Below, piece by piece: positions 8,859 through 17,230 of a stretch of 64,000 bases of DNA (positions are counted from its first letter, which is position 1; every line of letters starts with the position of its first letter). Location of the stretch: contig JARYLR010000004.1 in NCBI GenBank assembly GCA_029907545.1, forward strand, positions 16,344 to 80,343. The letters run 5' to 3'. The notes beneath the pieces are model-generated. The model was not told the DNA's origin. It did no database searches and saw nothing but the letters and a program-made list of their open reading frames with translations. The translations under genes and the position numbers were made by a program. The stretch comes from Candidatus Bathyarchaeota archaeon (GTDB lineage Archaea; Thermoproteota; Bathyarchaeia; Bathyarchaeales; Bathycorpusculaceae).

Positions 8859-10181
8859 TTACTCAACTCTTCTGAGAACCATTGGTTCGCCACGTTTTTC
8901 TTCTTTGTCAACAACTATCCTACCGTTCTTGATAACCTTATCCACTAGGTTAGCTCCAAACCGGTAGCCCAGGTTCTTGTGATTAGGGACGTCTAGAATG
9001 AGTATATCTGCCTTCTTGCCAATTTCCAAGCTGCCTACTTCTGGCGCCCTATTTATCGCGTGTGCAGCATTAATAGTGGTTGCGGTTATCGCTTCAGCGG
9101 GTGTTAACCGCATGAAGTTGCAGGCAAAGCCTATGACTAGTTGCATGTTTTCAATCCAGCAGCTTGGGTTGAAGTCAGAGCCCAGAGCTATAGGCACGCC
9201 GAGGTCAATGATTCTTCTCGCGTCTGCAAACTTGTTGTTCATCAAGCTGAAAGCAGCAGCAGGAAGGAGGACTGCGATCACATTTTTCTTAGCCATGGCT
9301 CGTAGCCCCTCATCGCAGGAAAAGAGGAGATGATCCGCCGAAACCGCTTCTACATCAGCAGCAAGTTCTGCGCCTCCTAACATGCTTAGCTCGTCTGCAT
9401 GAACTTTCGGTTTTAAGCCGAAGCTTTTTCCCGCGATAAGTATACGTCTGCTTTGTTCCAAGTTGAAGACGCCTTTCTCGCAGAAAACGTCGCAAAACTC
9501 TGCCAAACCTTTCTCAGCCACTTTCGGGAGCATCTCATCGGTAACAAGGTCAACGTAACCCTGTGTGTTCCCTTTAAACTCGGGTGGAACCGCGTGAGCA
9601 CCCATAAACGTTGGAACAACGTCAACGGAGTGAAGCTGGTTCAGACGTTTCATTACCTCCAGAATCTTAAGTTCATCTCGCGTTATCAATCCATAGCCGC
9701 TTTTTGCTTCCACAGTTGTTGTTCCATGCTCCAGCATAGCATCAAGTCTTTCTAAGCCAACATCCGCAAGTCTGTCGATGCTGGCTTTCCGGGTTTCGCG
9801 AACAGTCTTCAAAATGCCGCCTCCTGCATTGAGAATCTCCAGATAGTATGCGCCTTCGATACGCATCTGGAATTCGTCTTCTCTTGAGCCCGCAAAGATT
9901 AGATGTGTGTGCGCGTCAACGAAGCCTGGAAGAATGGTTTTGCCGTCGGCGCTGACTACGTTTTCTGCTCTGATGTTGTGTCTTACTTCAGCGCTCTTAC
10001 CTACAGCCACTATTTTTCCGTCTTTTACAGCGATGCCGCCATCGCGGATTATGCCTAGTTCCTGCATCTGCTTGCCTGCACGAGGCTTTTGGCTGCCTCC
10101 GTCGAGAGTAATAAGCTCATCTGCATTAACGATTAGCAGATCAGCTTTTTCCTTTGCCTTAACTCTGGAGGCTTTACTCAA
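8859..10181 (-). CDS. hutI: Imidazolonepropionase
   Basis: A 440-residue metal-dependent amidohydrolase that opens imidazolonepropionate to N-formimino-L-glutamate, step three of histidine degradation. Seen: the metal-binding GFVDAHTHLIFAGSRE near residue 85, the GGGILKTVRETR substrate segment, KSGYGL, the VHADE histidine-glutamate motif, and the ALGSDFNPSCW aspartate motif, ending in the typical IGKKADILILD. Its start overlaps the stop of the formimidoyltransferase gene by eight bases, so both are on one message. Confidence 0.96.
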   Translation of the reverse strand: MSKASRVKAKEKADLLIVNADELITLDGGSQKPRAGKQMQELGIIRDGGIAVKDGKIVAVGKSAEVRHNIRAENVVSADGKTILPGFVDAHTHLIFAGSREDEFQMRIEGAYYLEILNAGGGILKTVRETRKASIDRLADVGLERLDAMLEHGTTTVEAKSGYGLITRDELKILEVMKRLNQLHSVDVVPTFMGAHAVPPEFKGNTQGYVDLVTDEMLPKVAEKGLAEFCDVFCEKGVFNLEQSRRILIAGKSFGLKPKVHADELSMLGGAELAADVEAVSADHLLFSCDEGLRAMAKKNVIAVLLPAAAFSLMNNKFADARRIIDLGVPIALGSDFNPSCWIENMQLVIGFACNFMRLTPAEAITATTINAAHAINRAPEVGSLEIGKKADILILDVPNHKNLGYRFGANLVDKVIKNGRIVVDKEEKRGEPMVLRRVE

Positions 10182-11100
10182 AGGAATCGCCCTTCTCCAA
10201 AGCGTTGCTTATAGCTATTTCTAAGATGCGGTCTTCAGTTAAATTATCTATCTTCAGGTAGTAGTCAGCTACGTCGATCAGAGCTTTCAGCGGAGCCATG
10301 CCGCAGAACTCTGAACCCACAATGGGCACGTTGTAACGTGCGCATTCAATTTTGATAACTTCAAAAACTCGGTAAAGAGGAGTTTTCTCAAAATCATGAA
10401 TGCTCATCCCTATCTGCGTGATGTTTTTCTCTGGGACAACTGCAGCCATAGCCTTCACGTTCGTAAACCCTCCTTTACCTGAGTGCAACGCCTTCGCAAT
10501 CTTTTTTGCAGCTGACAGATCCGCTGTGCCTAGGTTAACGTTAAAACCCACCATGATCTTGCGTGCGCCAGCGATTGTGGCCCCGGACTTTGCGATAAAC
10601 TTGGCCTGACCAAAGTCTGGCTTGCGTTCAGGCTTAGCAATCATCGTCGCTAGCTTTTCGTATTCACCTTCACGGATCCAGTCCAAATCTCGTCGCGTAG
10701 GGTCTGGCTGAGCTGCCCCATAAAGGTAAACTGGCACACCAGTTTTTTCTGCCAGCTCTTTGCCGAATTTTCGGGCAAGCTGAGCGCAGTCGTCGAGCGT
10801 GACTTTTTTTATTGGTACAAAAGGTACAACGTCGACGGCGCCCAAGCGTGGGTGCTGCCCCTTATGTTTACGCATGTCAATAAGTTCTACTGCCTTTAAG
10901 GACATGTTCAAGGCGGCGTTGAGTGCGGATTCTTTGTTGCCTATTATCGAGACTACAAGTCTGTTGTAGTAGCTGTCGAAGGTGTAGTCAAGTAAATGTG
11001 CGTTTTTGATTTTTTTGAGCTGGTTAAGGATTGCTTCAACTGTTTTTGGATCTGAGGTGCTAAAATTTGGAATGCATTCAACTATTTCCGTCATCTCCAT
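10174..11100 (-). CDS. Glutamate formimidoyltransferase
   Basis: A 308-residue protein equal to the formiminotransferase half of FTCD. It transfers the formimino group of N-formiminoglutamate to tetrahydrofolate, giving glutamate. Seen: VECIPNFSTSD at the N-terminus, GQHPRLGAVDVVPFVPI near residue 80, the VPVYLYGAAQPDP segment, and the C-terminal VPIVGSEFCGMAP. The cyclodeaminase half that normally releases ammonia from the formimino-cofactor is absent here, and no separate gene for it is nearby. First gene of a two-gene unit with hutI. Confidence 0.93.
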   Translation of the reverse strand: MEMTEIVECIPNFSTSDPKTVEAILNQLKKIKNAHLLDYTFDSYYNRLVVSIIGNKESALNAALNMSLKAVELIDMRKHKGQHPRLGAVDVVPFVPIKKVTLDDCAQLARKFGKELAEKTGVPVYLYGAAQPDPTRRDLDWIREGEYEKLATMIAKPERKPDFGQAKFIAKSGATIAGARKIMVGFNVNLGTADLSAAKKIAKALHSGKGGFTNVKAMAAVVPEKNITQIGMSIHDFEKTPLYRVFEVIKIECARYNVPIVGSEFCGMAPLKALIDVADYYLKIDNLTEDRILEIAISNALEKGDSFE

Positions 11101-11186
11101 GCCCCTATGCCTTTATGAAAAGGACACTTAGTAGATAAGTAGATTTCGGGGAAAAGAAGGGAAGAAAAGGAGGAAGAGTTTCTAAT

Positions 11187-12068
11187 CTACTGAGATGACG
11201 CCGCGGGCTTTGCTGTTTTCTTCATAGAGTAGATTATGATACCTATGCCGATGAATACCCAGCCCAGTCCAAACAGTAGGTAGCCCCATCCAGCCATGCT
11301 TATTGCGCCTACGCTGCTGTTTAAGATGTCTTTAAAGGCTTTCTCAAATCCTGAAATCGAATCAGTTTCATTGGCCACTGCGTCTTGATAGAAGCCCAAG
11401 GAATCATCATATGCGGCGGCTGCATCGCCGAAATTGCCTTTCAAGTATTCATTGTCACCAAAGCTTTTCGCACCGGCTGCCATTATTGACAACTCTCTTG
11501 CCTTAGCAGTTATAAAGTAATAGTATCCACTGTATTTTGCAATCTCCTTCTTTGTCTCTACGCATGCTGTCTGCGTGCTGGATAATACTGCAAAGTCGCT
11601 GCCATCTACATAGCTGTTGGAGTTTAGCTGCCTCTTGGGGCCGGTGGTGGAGTTGACGTCTTCAATGAATATTCTAAAAGTATGTTTCACCACGTTAGAC
11701 GCGGTTGTTAGGTCTGGAACAGTGAAGGATAGCGTGAATACATGAGACATGCCAGGCGCTATTGGGAAAGGCGCATCGGTGCTGACTTCGGTTGAGGAGT
11801 AGTTGATTCCCCAGTCAAAGCGTATTTTGATGCCTGAAATGTTCATTTGCTTTGGTAGATGATTGTAAATGTTGATTTTCAACACCGCTGTTTTTCCTGT
11901 TTCATAGCCGGCGGACACGTATCCCAGAAAGCTGTCTGTTTCACTTTTGAGCACGCAGTCTCCAACCCAGTTGTATGATGTTGCCGTCGCGCGGACTGGT
12001 ACTGCTGTCGCGGTCAAAGCCAAAGTTATCATTGCTGAAAGCAACAGTATTACGTCTATTTTTCTCAT
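11187..12068 (-). CDS. Exported membrane-anchored protein, unknown function
   Basis: A 293-residue protein. Residues 1-28 form a signal peptide (MRKIDVILLLSAMITLALTA then VPVRA). Residues about 40-150 read as a beta-rich extracellular domain of the CARDB/NEW3 kind with paired strands on structure components such as VLKINIYNH and FTLSFTVPDL. An alpha-helical stretch (about 165-240, alanine-rich) precedes one C-terminal transmembrane helix (about 253-280) and a short basic tail. Orientation outside the cell is inferred. Several N-glycosylation-type N-x-S/T sites are present. No family name recognised. Confidence 0.75.
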   Translation of the reverse strand: MRKIDVILLLSAMITLALTATAVPVRATATSYNWVGDCVLKSETDSFLGYVSAGYETGKTAVLKINIYNHLPKQMNISGIKIRFDWGINYSSTEVSTDAPFPIAPGMSHVFTLSFTVPDLTTASNVVKHTFRIFIEDVNSTTGPKRQLNSNSYVDGSDFAVLSSTQTACVETKKEIAKYSGYYYFITAKARELSIMAAGAKSFGDNEYLKGNFGDAAAAYDDSLGFYQDAVANETDSISGFEKAFKDILNSSVGAISMAGWGYLLFGLGWVFIGIGIIIYSMKKTAKPAASSQ

Positions 12069-12191
12069 TTTTAATACACCTAGTAGCTGATTTATGTCCT
12101 ACAGTTTTTAACATTTTCTATAAATCATGTTTGCGCCTTTAAACCTTAATAGTCATTTCCGCAAAAGCTATCTGTCTGTCAGAATCTGGGT

Positions 12192-12794
12192 TTGATCTAT
12201 TTGAGACAGGAGTTTGAAGTTCCCCAATGGGATCAGATATACACTATGCTCCTTAATCTAGCTGCAAAGATAAGAAAGAGCAGATTCAAACCAGACATAA
12301 TTGTCGGAGTTTCCAGAGGAGGGTGGCCACCAGCTCGTGTGCTGTCCGATTTGCTCAGCAACCCCAACCTCGCGAACGTGCGCGCCGAGTTCTATCTAGG
12401 TGTGGCAGAAACTAAAGGTGAGCCAACATTGACACAGCGTGTTTCCGTGGATGTTGTTGGCAAGAACGTGCTTATCGTTGACGAGGTTGCGGACACTGGC
12501 AAGAGCTTGAAGCTTGTTAAAGAGCACATCATCGAAAGAGGCGCAAAAGAAGTCAAGGTTGCAACAGTGTACTACAAGCCATGGAGCATCATCAAGCCGG
12601 ACTTCTACGAAAAGGAAACAAGTTTATGGATCGTTTTTCCATGGGAAATCAAAGAAACGGTCAAGAAAATTGTTAAGAAATGTAGGCGAGACGGAAGAAG
12701 CATCGAAAGTGGAGTAGAGGGGCTTGTGAAATCTGGCATGTCGCCCAGTCTTGTCAGCCGATTTCTTAGGGAGATTTCTGAGGAAGAGAAATGA
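12192..12794 (+). CDS. Phosphoribosyltransferase (purine/xanthine type)
   Basis: A 200-residue type I phosphoribosyltransferase domain protein. The PRPP-binding loop is VLIVDEVADTGKSL near residues 97-110, and GVSRGGWPPARVLSDLL is the pyrophosphate-binding loop. Such archaeal proteins are annotated as purine, xanthine or hypoxanthine phosphoribosyltransferases; the base cannot be told from sequence alone. About 50 extra C-terminal residues follow the core and are charged. The start is a TTG. The stop overlaps the Cgi121 start by four bases (ATGA), so the two are co-transcribed. Confidence 0.85.
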   Translation: MIYLRQEFEVPQWDQIYTMLLNLAAKIRKSRFKPDIIVGVSRGGWPPARVLSDLLSNPNLANVRAEFYLGVAETKGEPTLTQRVSVDVVGKNVLIVDEVADTGKSLKLVKEHIIERGAKEVKVATVYYKPWSIIKPDFYEKETSLWIVFPWEIKETVKKIVKKCRRDGRSIESGVEGLVKSGMSPSLVSRFLREISEEEK

Positions 12795-13360
12795 TCATTA
12801 GACACATCGACGAGTTCGACAAGTATGTCGGCATAACCGGCTTTAAAGGCGTCAAAATCGGCTTGTTAAGCGATTTTTTTGCAAAAATTTGCAGAAAAAC
12901 GCCCGCAAATGTGGGGATTCAATTTTTTGATGCGAAGCTGATAGCCAGTTGGGAGCATATTTACTTCGCCATCTTTAACGCTTTAGCAGCATTCGAGAAA
13001 CAGACAAACATATCAAGAAGTTTGCCGATGGAAGCGATGCTTTATGCTTCGGCTCAGCATCAGATAGCAAAGGCAACCAAGCTCTTAGGAATAACTAGAA
13101 GCTCCTCTCAAACAGCGGTTTTACTGGTTGGAGAGAAGCTAAGCGATGTTAAGCTGGCTTTTTCAGTCGTTTCTAAGCATGTTCACGCTGAAGAGGATGA
13201 AAGCGTTCTGGAACTCTCAGATGAGAAAGCAGCTTTAATCAAAAGAGCCTTTGCAGTTTCGCAGCAGGAGATTGATACAGTTTCAGAAAGAAATGATCAG
13301 AACAGAGCTTTAGCCGATTTGGTTATCGAGCGAATGGCGCTTCTCGCAACTAAAAGATAG
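12791..13360 (+). CDS. cgi121: KEOPS complex subunit Cgi121
   Basis: A 189-residue Cgi121/TPRKB-type protein. Cgi121 binds tRNA and the Bud32 kinase in the KEOPS complex, which transfers threonylcarbamoyl from the Sua5 product to A37. The family pattern is visible near residues 76-118: SLPMEAMLYASAQHQIAKA followed by LGI...TAVLLVGE. It overlaps the upstream phosphoribosyltransferase by four bases. The other KEOPS genes (kae1-bud32, pcc1) are not in the window. Confidence 0.85.
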   Translation: MIIRHIDEFDKYVGITGFKGVKIGLLSDFFAKICRKTPANVGIQFFDAKLIASWEHIYFAIFNALAAFEKQTNISRSLPMEAMLYASAQHQIAKATKLLGITRSSSQTAVLLVGEKLSDVKLAFSVVSKHVHAEEDESVLELSDEKAALIKRAFAVSQQEIDTVSERNDQNRALADLVIERMALLATKR

Positions 13361-13361
13361 T

Positions 13362-13892
13362 TTAAAGAATTTTCTCTTTCTGAACAGATATAATGTCACA
13401 AGGCTCAATAACCGATAATCCGGTTAAACTGCCTACAATCTCGATTAACACAATCTTTTCTGGGTTGTTCAAGTCAACTTTCCTCTTTATGCCTGCGGCA
13501 ACTGTCTCGATAAGTTCTCTTGAGTGCAATGTCGTGAAGCGTTTCTCAACTGTTATCCTAAACGTTTCTTTCTCTCCAATTTTTGAACTTAACTTTGCGA
13601 CTGCTTCTCGGATCTCCTCTATTTCGGTGCGAACAACACTTTCAATAGGGATTATTCTGAGTGCATAGCGAAACTCGTAGGGTCGTTCCTCTAGGATTAT
13701 GCGGAGCTTTTTGATGGCATCTAAAGGGTGGAGAGCGGTTTTTGCAGCAATCAAGCCTGAAACACCGGTTTGGTTTACAGCGGAGTCTTTGTCTCCAATT
13801 TCTTCCAGCAAGAAGCGTATTTCGGCGCATGCAGCGTTCTCGAATCCCCGCGCAGTTGAGACAAGAAGATTGAAGTCACGCATCTTACCCAC
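13362..13892 (-). CDS. THUMP-domain RNA-binding protein (Tan1-like)
   Basis: A 176-residue protein formed by an N-terminal ferredoxin-like region starting FNLLVSTARGFENAAC and a THUMP domain (about 60-165) with the segments RIIPIESVV and FRITVEKRFTTLHSRELIETVA. Stand-alone THUMP proteins of this type are related to yeast Tan1, which helps Kre33/TmcA acetylate cytidine in tRNA; other THUMP proteins guide methylation or thiolation. The exact modification is unknown. The ATG at 13883 (MRDFN) is an equally good start. A TATA-like sequence on this strand at about 13905-13918 fits a leaderless message. Confidence 0.8.
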   Translation of the reverse strand: MGKMRDFNLLVSTARGFENAACAEIRFLLEEIGDKDSAVNQTGVSGLIAAKTALHPLDAIKKLRIILEERPYEFRYALRIIPIESVVRTEIEEIREAVAKLSSKIGEKETFRITVEKRFTTLHSRELIETVAAGIKRKVDLNNPEKIVLIEIVGSLTGLSVIEPCDIISVQKEKIL

Positions 13893-14079
13893 ATTCTTCG
13901 CGTGTGAACTATAAATAATCGGTGTTTTTAAGAATTGGCTCTAGGCGTTTTATCGATCAAGGGTCAGTTCGACTTGGCTTTCTCACAGCCTCAAAGGCTC
14001 TTAGCCGTCGCCTCACATCATCCCAGATTTACTATTTATGCGCATGGATTTATCCGTTTTGACTTTTTCTTCAGCATAA

Positions 14080-14087
14080 GCTTAAAT
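14080..14087 (+). promoter_or_regulatory. TATA box of the isoaspartyl peptidase gene
   Basis: AAGCTTAAATC with the box GCTTAAAT predicts transcription from about 14110. This rules out the more upstream in-frame starts of the following gene. Confidence 0.6.
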
Positions 14088-14132
14088 CTCTCTCATCAAG
14101 TTTCACTTTTCTGGCGTTATAAGGTGAAACGC

Positions 14133-15104
14133 GTGCCTCTAGCAGCAAGTAGACCTGTCATCGTTGTCCACGGTGGTGCTGGAACATGGCAGCCTGAGAG
14201 AAGCCAGCCGGGGATTGAGGGCGTTAAAAGAGCGGCAAAAAGAGGTTTCGGGATTCTGGAGAAAGATGGAACGGCGTTGGACAGCGTCATGGAGGCGGTG
14301 ATGGTTATGGAAGATGATGGTGCCTTCAACGCTGGCTACGGTTCAAGCTTGAACATAGATAAAGCTGCGGAGATGGACGCGTCCATTATGGATGGAAAAA
14401 CGCTGAAAGCCGGTGCAGTGGCGCTTCTAAGAGATGTGAAAAACCCGGTTCGCTTAGCAAGAATAGTAATGGACGAAACTGACCATGTCTTTATCGCAGG
14501 TGAGGGAGCAGAAAAGCTTGCTAAGCTTTTCAACATGGAGCGGATGAACCCAGTCACTGAGCTTAGGCTGCAATATTATGAGCAGCAGAAGAAAGTTTTG
14601 CTTGAGGGTAAATCAACTCTTCCGAAGCTTGTTGATCTCGTTAAGAAACATCCAGAACTGTTTCCAGATATGGATACTGTTGGCGCGGTTGCCTTAGACA
14701 AAAACGGAAATGTGGCAGCTGCGACTTCAACTGGAGGATATGCTCTGAAGTTTGCGGGCAGGATCGGCGACTCACCGTTGGTTGGATGTGGAACGTATGC
14801 AGACAACGAGTCTGGAGCTTGCTCAGCGACGGGCGTTGGTGAGATTGCAATAAGGCTTGTATTGGCGAAAGCTGTCTGTGATCGTATGGAGGCTGGCTTG
14901 TCGGCACAGAAGGCGGTGAACTACGCTATTGGGCTTGTTAATCGGAAAATAAATGATTCCTACAGGTCGATGGGATTGATAGCGGTTGACATGTATGGGC
15001 GAATTGGAGCTGCTCATAACTCGCCTAACATGTGCTGGGCGTACCTTACCCCAAAAACTAGGGAGCCGATAGCTTCTCTTACAGCGGAAATTGTGAAAGA
15101 TTAG
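14133..15104 (+). CDS. Isoaspartyl peptidase/L-asparaginase, type 2 (Ntn hydrolase)
   Basis: From the GTG at 14133 the protein has 323 residues. The start is set by the ribosome-binding AAGGTGA at 14121-14127 and the TATA box at 14080; an in-frame GTG at 14124 is the alternative. It is a threonine-type N-terminal nucleophile hydrolase that cleaves itself and then hydrolyses isoaspartyl dipeptides or asparagine. Seen: VIVVHGGAGTW at the N-terminus, NAGYGSSLN, the self-cleavage site DTVGAVALD with the nucleophile Thr near residue 182, and ATSTGG. It may connect to asparagine turnover together with the synthetase at 29042. Confidence 0.92.
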   Translation: MPLAASRPVIVVHGGAGTWQPERSQPGIEGVKRAAKRGFGILEKDGTALDSVMEAVMVMEDDGAFNAGYGSSLNIDKAAEMDASIMDGKTLKAGAVALLRDVKNPVRLARIVMDETDHVFIAGEGAEKLAKLFNMERMNPVTELRLQYYEQQKKVLLEGKSTLPKLVDLVKKHPELFPDMDTVGAVALDKNGNVAAATSTGGYALKFAGRIGDSPLVGCGTYADNESGACSATGVGEIAIRLVLAKAVCDRMEAGLSAQKAVNYAIGLVNRKINDSYRSMGLIAVDMYGRIGAAHNSPNMCWAYLTPKTREPIASLTAEIVKD

Positions 15105-15140
15105 GATTCTGTGAATGTTCTGAGGGCTGCTTGGCGCGGC

Positions 15141-15146
15141 TTTTTT
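15141..15146 (+). terminator. Oligo-T terminator after the isoaspartyl peptidase
   Basis: Six T residues preceded by a G/C-rich GGCGCGGC stretch, 37 bases after the stop codon. Confidence 0.35.
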
Positions 15147-15167
15147 CGACAAGTGACGAACGATAAT

Positions 15168-15175
15168 GCTTAAAG
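15168..15175 (+). promoter_or_regulatory. TATA box of the acidic microprotein
   Basis: GCTTAAAG at 15168-15175, a close match to the GCTTAAAT boxes of sua5 and the isoaspartyl peptidase. Predicted transcription start is about 15197, on the ATG at 15196. Confidence 0.45.
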
Positions 15176-15195
15176 CGTTGCCTAATGCGTTGACT

Positions 15196-15303
15196 ATGCA
15201 CACACGGATACTAGAGGAGGTGAAAAAGGTGTTCGATGAAGACGAGGAATGGGAAGAAGATGAGGAATGGGAAGAGGAGGATTTTGAGGAAGAAGAATGG
15301 TAA
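15196..15303 (+). CDS. 35-residue, extremely acidic, tryptophan-bearing microprotein
   Basis: An uninterrupted frame of 35 residues: a short N-terminal helix-like stretch MHTRILEEVKKVF followed by 22 residues made only of D, E, W and F. The unit DEEWEE occurs twice in tandem as an 18-base repeat, then a variant EDFEEEEW ends the protein at a TAA. A TATA box sits about 25 bases upstream of the ATG; alternatively an SD-like GAGGAGGTGA at 15214-15223 could direct initiation at GTG 15229, giving a 24-residue all-acidic peptide. The region lies alone between the isoaspartyl peptidase and ABCE1, and apart from this frame the 15105-15424 gap holds only the promoters and T tract listed. No function assigned. 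Confidence 0.5.
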   Translation: MHTRILEEVKKVFDEDEEWEEDEEWEEEDFEEEEW

Positions 15304-15380
15304 AATCCCTCTAATTGCCCAGTTTTATCGATTTCTTTTTGTTACATTATTTTGGTCGTTTACGCTTTTTTGGGGTTCAT

Positions 15381-15388
15381 ATTTATAA
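15381..15388 (+). promoter_or_regulatory. TATA box of the ABCE1 gene
   Basis: ATTTATAA (within GTTCATATTTATAACC) lies about 40 bases ahead of the ATG at 15425 and predicts a leader of roughly 12 bases. Confidence 0.5.
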
Positions 15389-15424
15389 CCTTCTGCAGTG
15401 ACCATTCATTAGCGTGGCTGGACG

Positions 15425-17212
15425 ATGACCCGTGTCGCTGTCATAGATGCTGACAAGTGCAAACCCAAGCATTGCAATAGCCTATGTCACCGATTTTGCC
15501 CCATTGTCCGAAGCCGCATAGAAGCCATACGCTTCGAGGCAGACAAAGCAATAATCGTGGAGTCTCTGTGCTCCGGATGCGGAATCTGTGTTAAAAAATG
15601 CCCATTCAACGCAATATCAATCGTAAATCTTCCAGACGAACTGGAAAAAGACTGCAGCCACAGATTTGGACCTAACACTTTCAAGCTTTTCAGACTGCCA
15701 ACACCATCACCTAGCACAGTGTTAGGGCTGCTAGGTCAGAATGGTATAGGCAAAACGACTACGCTGAAGATGCTTTCAGGAGAAATTCAACCTAATCTCG
15801 GAGATTACGAGAATCCCCCTGAATGGGATCAGATCATACAGCACTATAGGGGTTCGATGCTTCAAGACTATTTTCAGAAGATAAGTGAAGAAAAACTTAA
15901 AGTCTCACACAAGCCGCAGTATGTCGATAAGATTCCAAAGGCTGTTTCTGGAGAAGTTGGAGAGCTACTTGAAAAAGTCAATGAAAGAGATAAACTAAAC
16001 GAAATTGCCAATCGGCTTGAACTTAGACAGTTCTGGGATCGCCCTCTCGACGTGTTAAGTGGAGGAGAACTGCAGCGTGTAGCCGTCGCCGCCGCAATCT
16101 GTCGTGAAGCAGATGTCTATCTGTTCGATGAGCCTTCCAGCTACTTGGACGTGAAGCAAAGGCTTGAGGTTGCCAAGACAATAAGAAGTTTAAAAGATGC
16201 CCAGAAAACAATTGTTATCGCTGAACACGACCTGGCTATAATCGACTATTTGTCTGATCAAATCTGCCTTTTCTATGGAGAGCCAGGCGTTTACGGAGTG
16301 GTTTCTAATGTTCATGGTGTTAGAACGGGTATTAACATTTATTTGCAGGGATACATTCCGGATGAAAACGTTCGCTTCAGAAAAGAGGCAGTGGTATTTC
16401 ACGAAAAGCCTCATACAAAAAGCTCTGACGCTGGTGAAACATTGCTGGCGTGGGAGCAAATTGAAAAAACATACAAGGGCTTCAAACTTGTTGCGCATGC
16501 TGGGGAGATAAAGAGAGGAAAAGTCGTTGGGATTCTTGGCGCAAACGGCATCGGCAAGACGACGTTCGTCAAAATCCTCGCCGGCATCGAGGAGACGGAT
16601 AATAGAAGAAAATTTGACGAGTTAAAAGTAAGCTACAAGCCGCAGTATATTTCAGCCGAATACGAAGGCACCGTTCGCGGGCTTCTTATGAGCGTCGCCA
16701 AAGAAGGCTTCTCCTCCAGCTGGTATCGAACCGAAATCATCCAGCCTCTTAAGATGGAACCGCTTATGGATAGAAACGTCACCGAACTTAGCGGAGGTGA
16801 ACTGCAAAAAGTCGCCATCGCCGCATGCCTTTCACGGCAAGCAGAGATCTTCCTGCTCGATGAACCAAGCGCCTATCTAGACGTCGAAGAACGCTTAAGC
16901 ATGGCTAAGGTCATTCGCAGAGTCGTTGAAAGCCGCAACGTCACGGCATTTGTCGTCGAGCATGATGTGGTCGCCCAAGACTTCATAGCTGACTACCTAA
17001 TGGTTTTCGCAGGCAAACCCGGAGAAGCTGGCGTGGCCAATCCACCTACCACTCTGAGAAAAGGCATGAACATGTTTCTGAAGGAGATGGGCGTAACTTT
17101 CCGAAGAGACCCTGTGACAAGAAGACCTAGAGTTAATAAGGAAGGCTCAAAACTGGACAAGTTTCAAAAGCAGATCGGCGAATACTACTATGTTCGAACG
17201 CTACGAAAGTAG
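15425..17212 (+). CDS. ABCE1 / RNase L inhibitor-type ribosome recycling ATPase
   Basis: A 595-residue soluble twin-ABC ATPase that splits archaeal and eukaryotic ribosomes after termination. The N-terminal domain carries two 4Fe-4S clusters: CKPKHCNSLCHRFCP and CSGCGICVKKCPF. ABC1 has Walker A GQNGIGKTT, signature LSGGELQRVAVAAA and Walker B VYLFDEPSSYLD; ABC2 has GANGIGKTT, LSGGELQKVAIAA and IFLLDEPSAYLD. The hinge regions and C-terminal KFQKQIGEYYYV are as in the family. Archaeal and eukaryotic marker protein of normal length. Confidence 0.98.
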   Translation: MTRVAVIDADKCKPKHCNSLCHRFCPIVRSRIEAIRFEADKAIIVESLCSGCGICVKKCPFNAISIVNLPDELEKDCSHRFGPNTFKLFRLPTPSPSTVLGLLGQNGIGKTTTLKMLSGEIQPNLGDYENPPEWDQIIQHYRGSMLQDYFQKISEEKLKVSHKPQYVDKIPKAVSGEVGELLEKVNERDKLNEIANRLELRQFWDRPLDVLSGGELQRVAVAAAICREADVYLFDEPSSYLDVKQRLEVAKTIRSLKDAQKTIVIAEHDLAIIDYLSDQICLFYGEPGVYGVVSNVHGVRTGINIYLQGYIPDENVRFRKEAVVFHEKPHTKSSDAGETLLAWEQIEKTYKGFKLVAHAGEIKRGKVVGILGANGIGKTTFVKILAGIEETDNRRKFDELKVSYKPQYISAEYEGTVRGLLMSVAKEGFSSSWYRTEIIQPLKMEPLMDRNVTELSGGELQKVAIAACLSRQAEIFLLDEPSAYLDVEERLSMAKVIRRVVESRNVTAFVVEHDVVAQDFIADYLMVFAGKPGEAGVANPPTTLRKGMNMFLKEMGVTFRRDPVTRRPRVNKEGSKLDKFQKQIGEYYYVRTLRK

Positions 17213-17230
17213 TGTAGGCGTTGCATCGAT

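Noticed and set aside
13935..14132. N-terminal extension of the isoaspartyl peptidase
   Set aside because: The TATA box at 14080 and the AAGGTGA ribosome-binding site at 14121 lie inside this stretch, and the family homology begins right after 14133.
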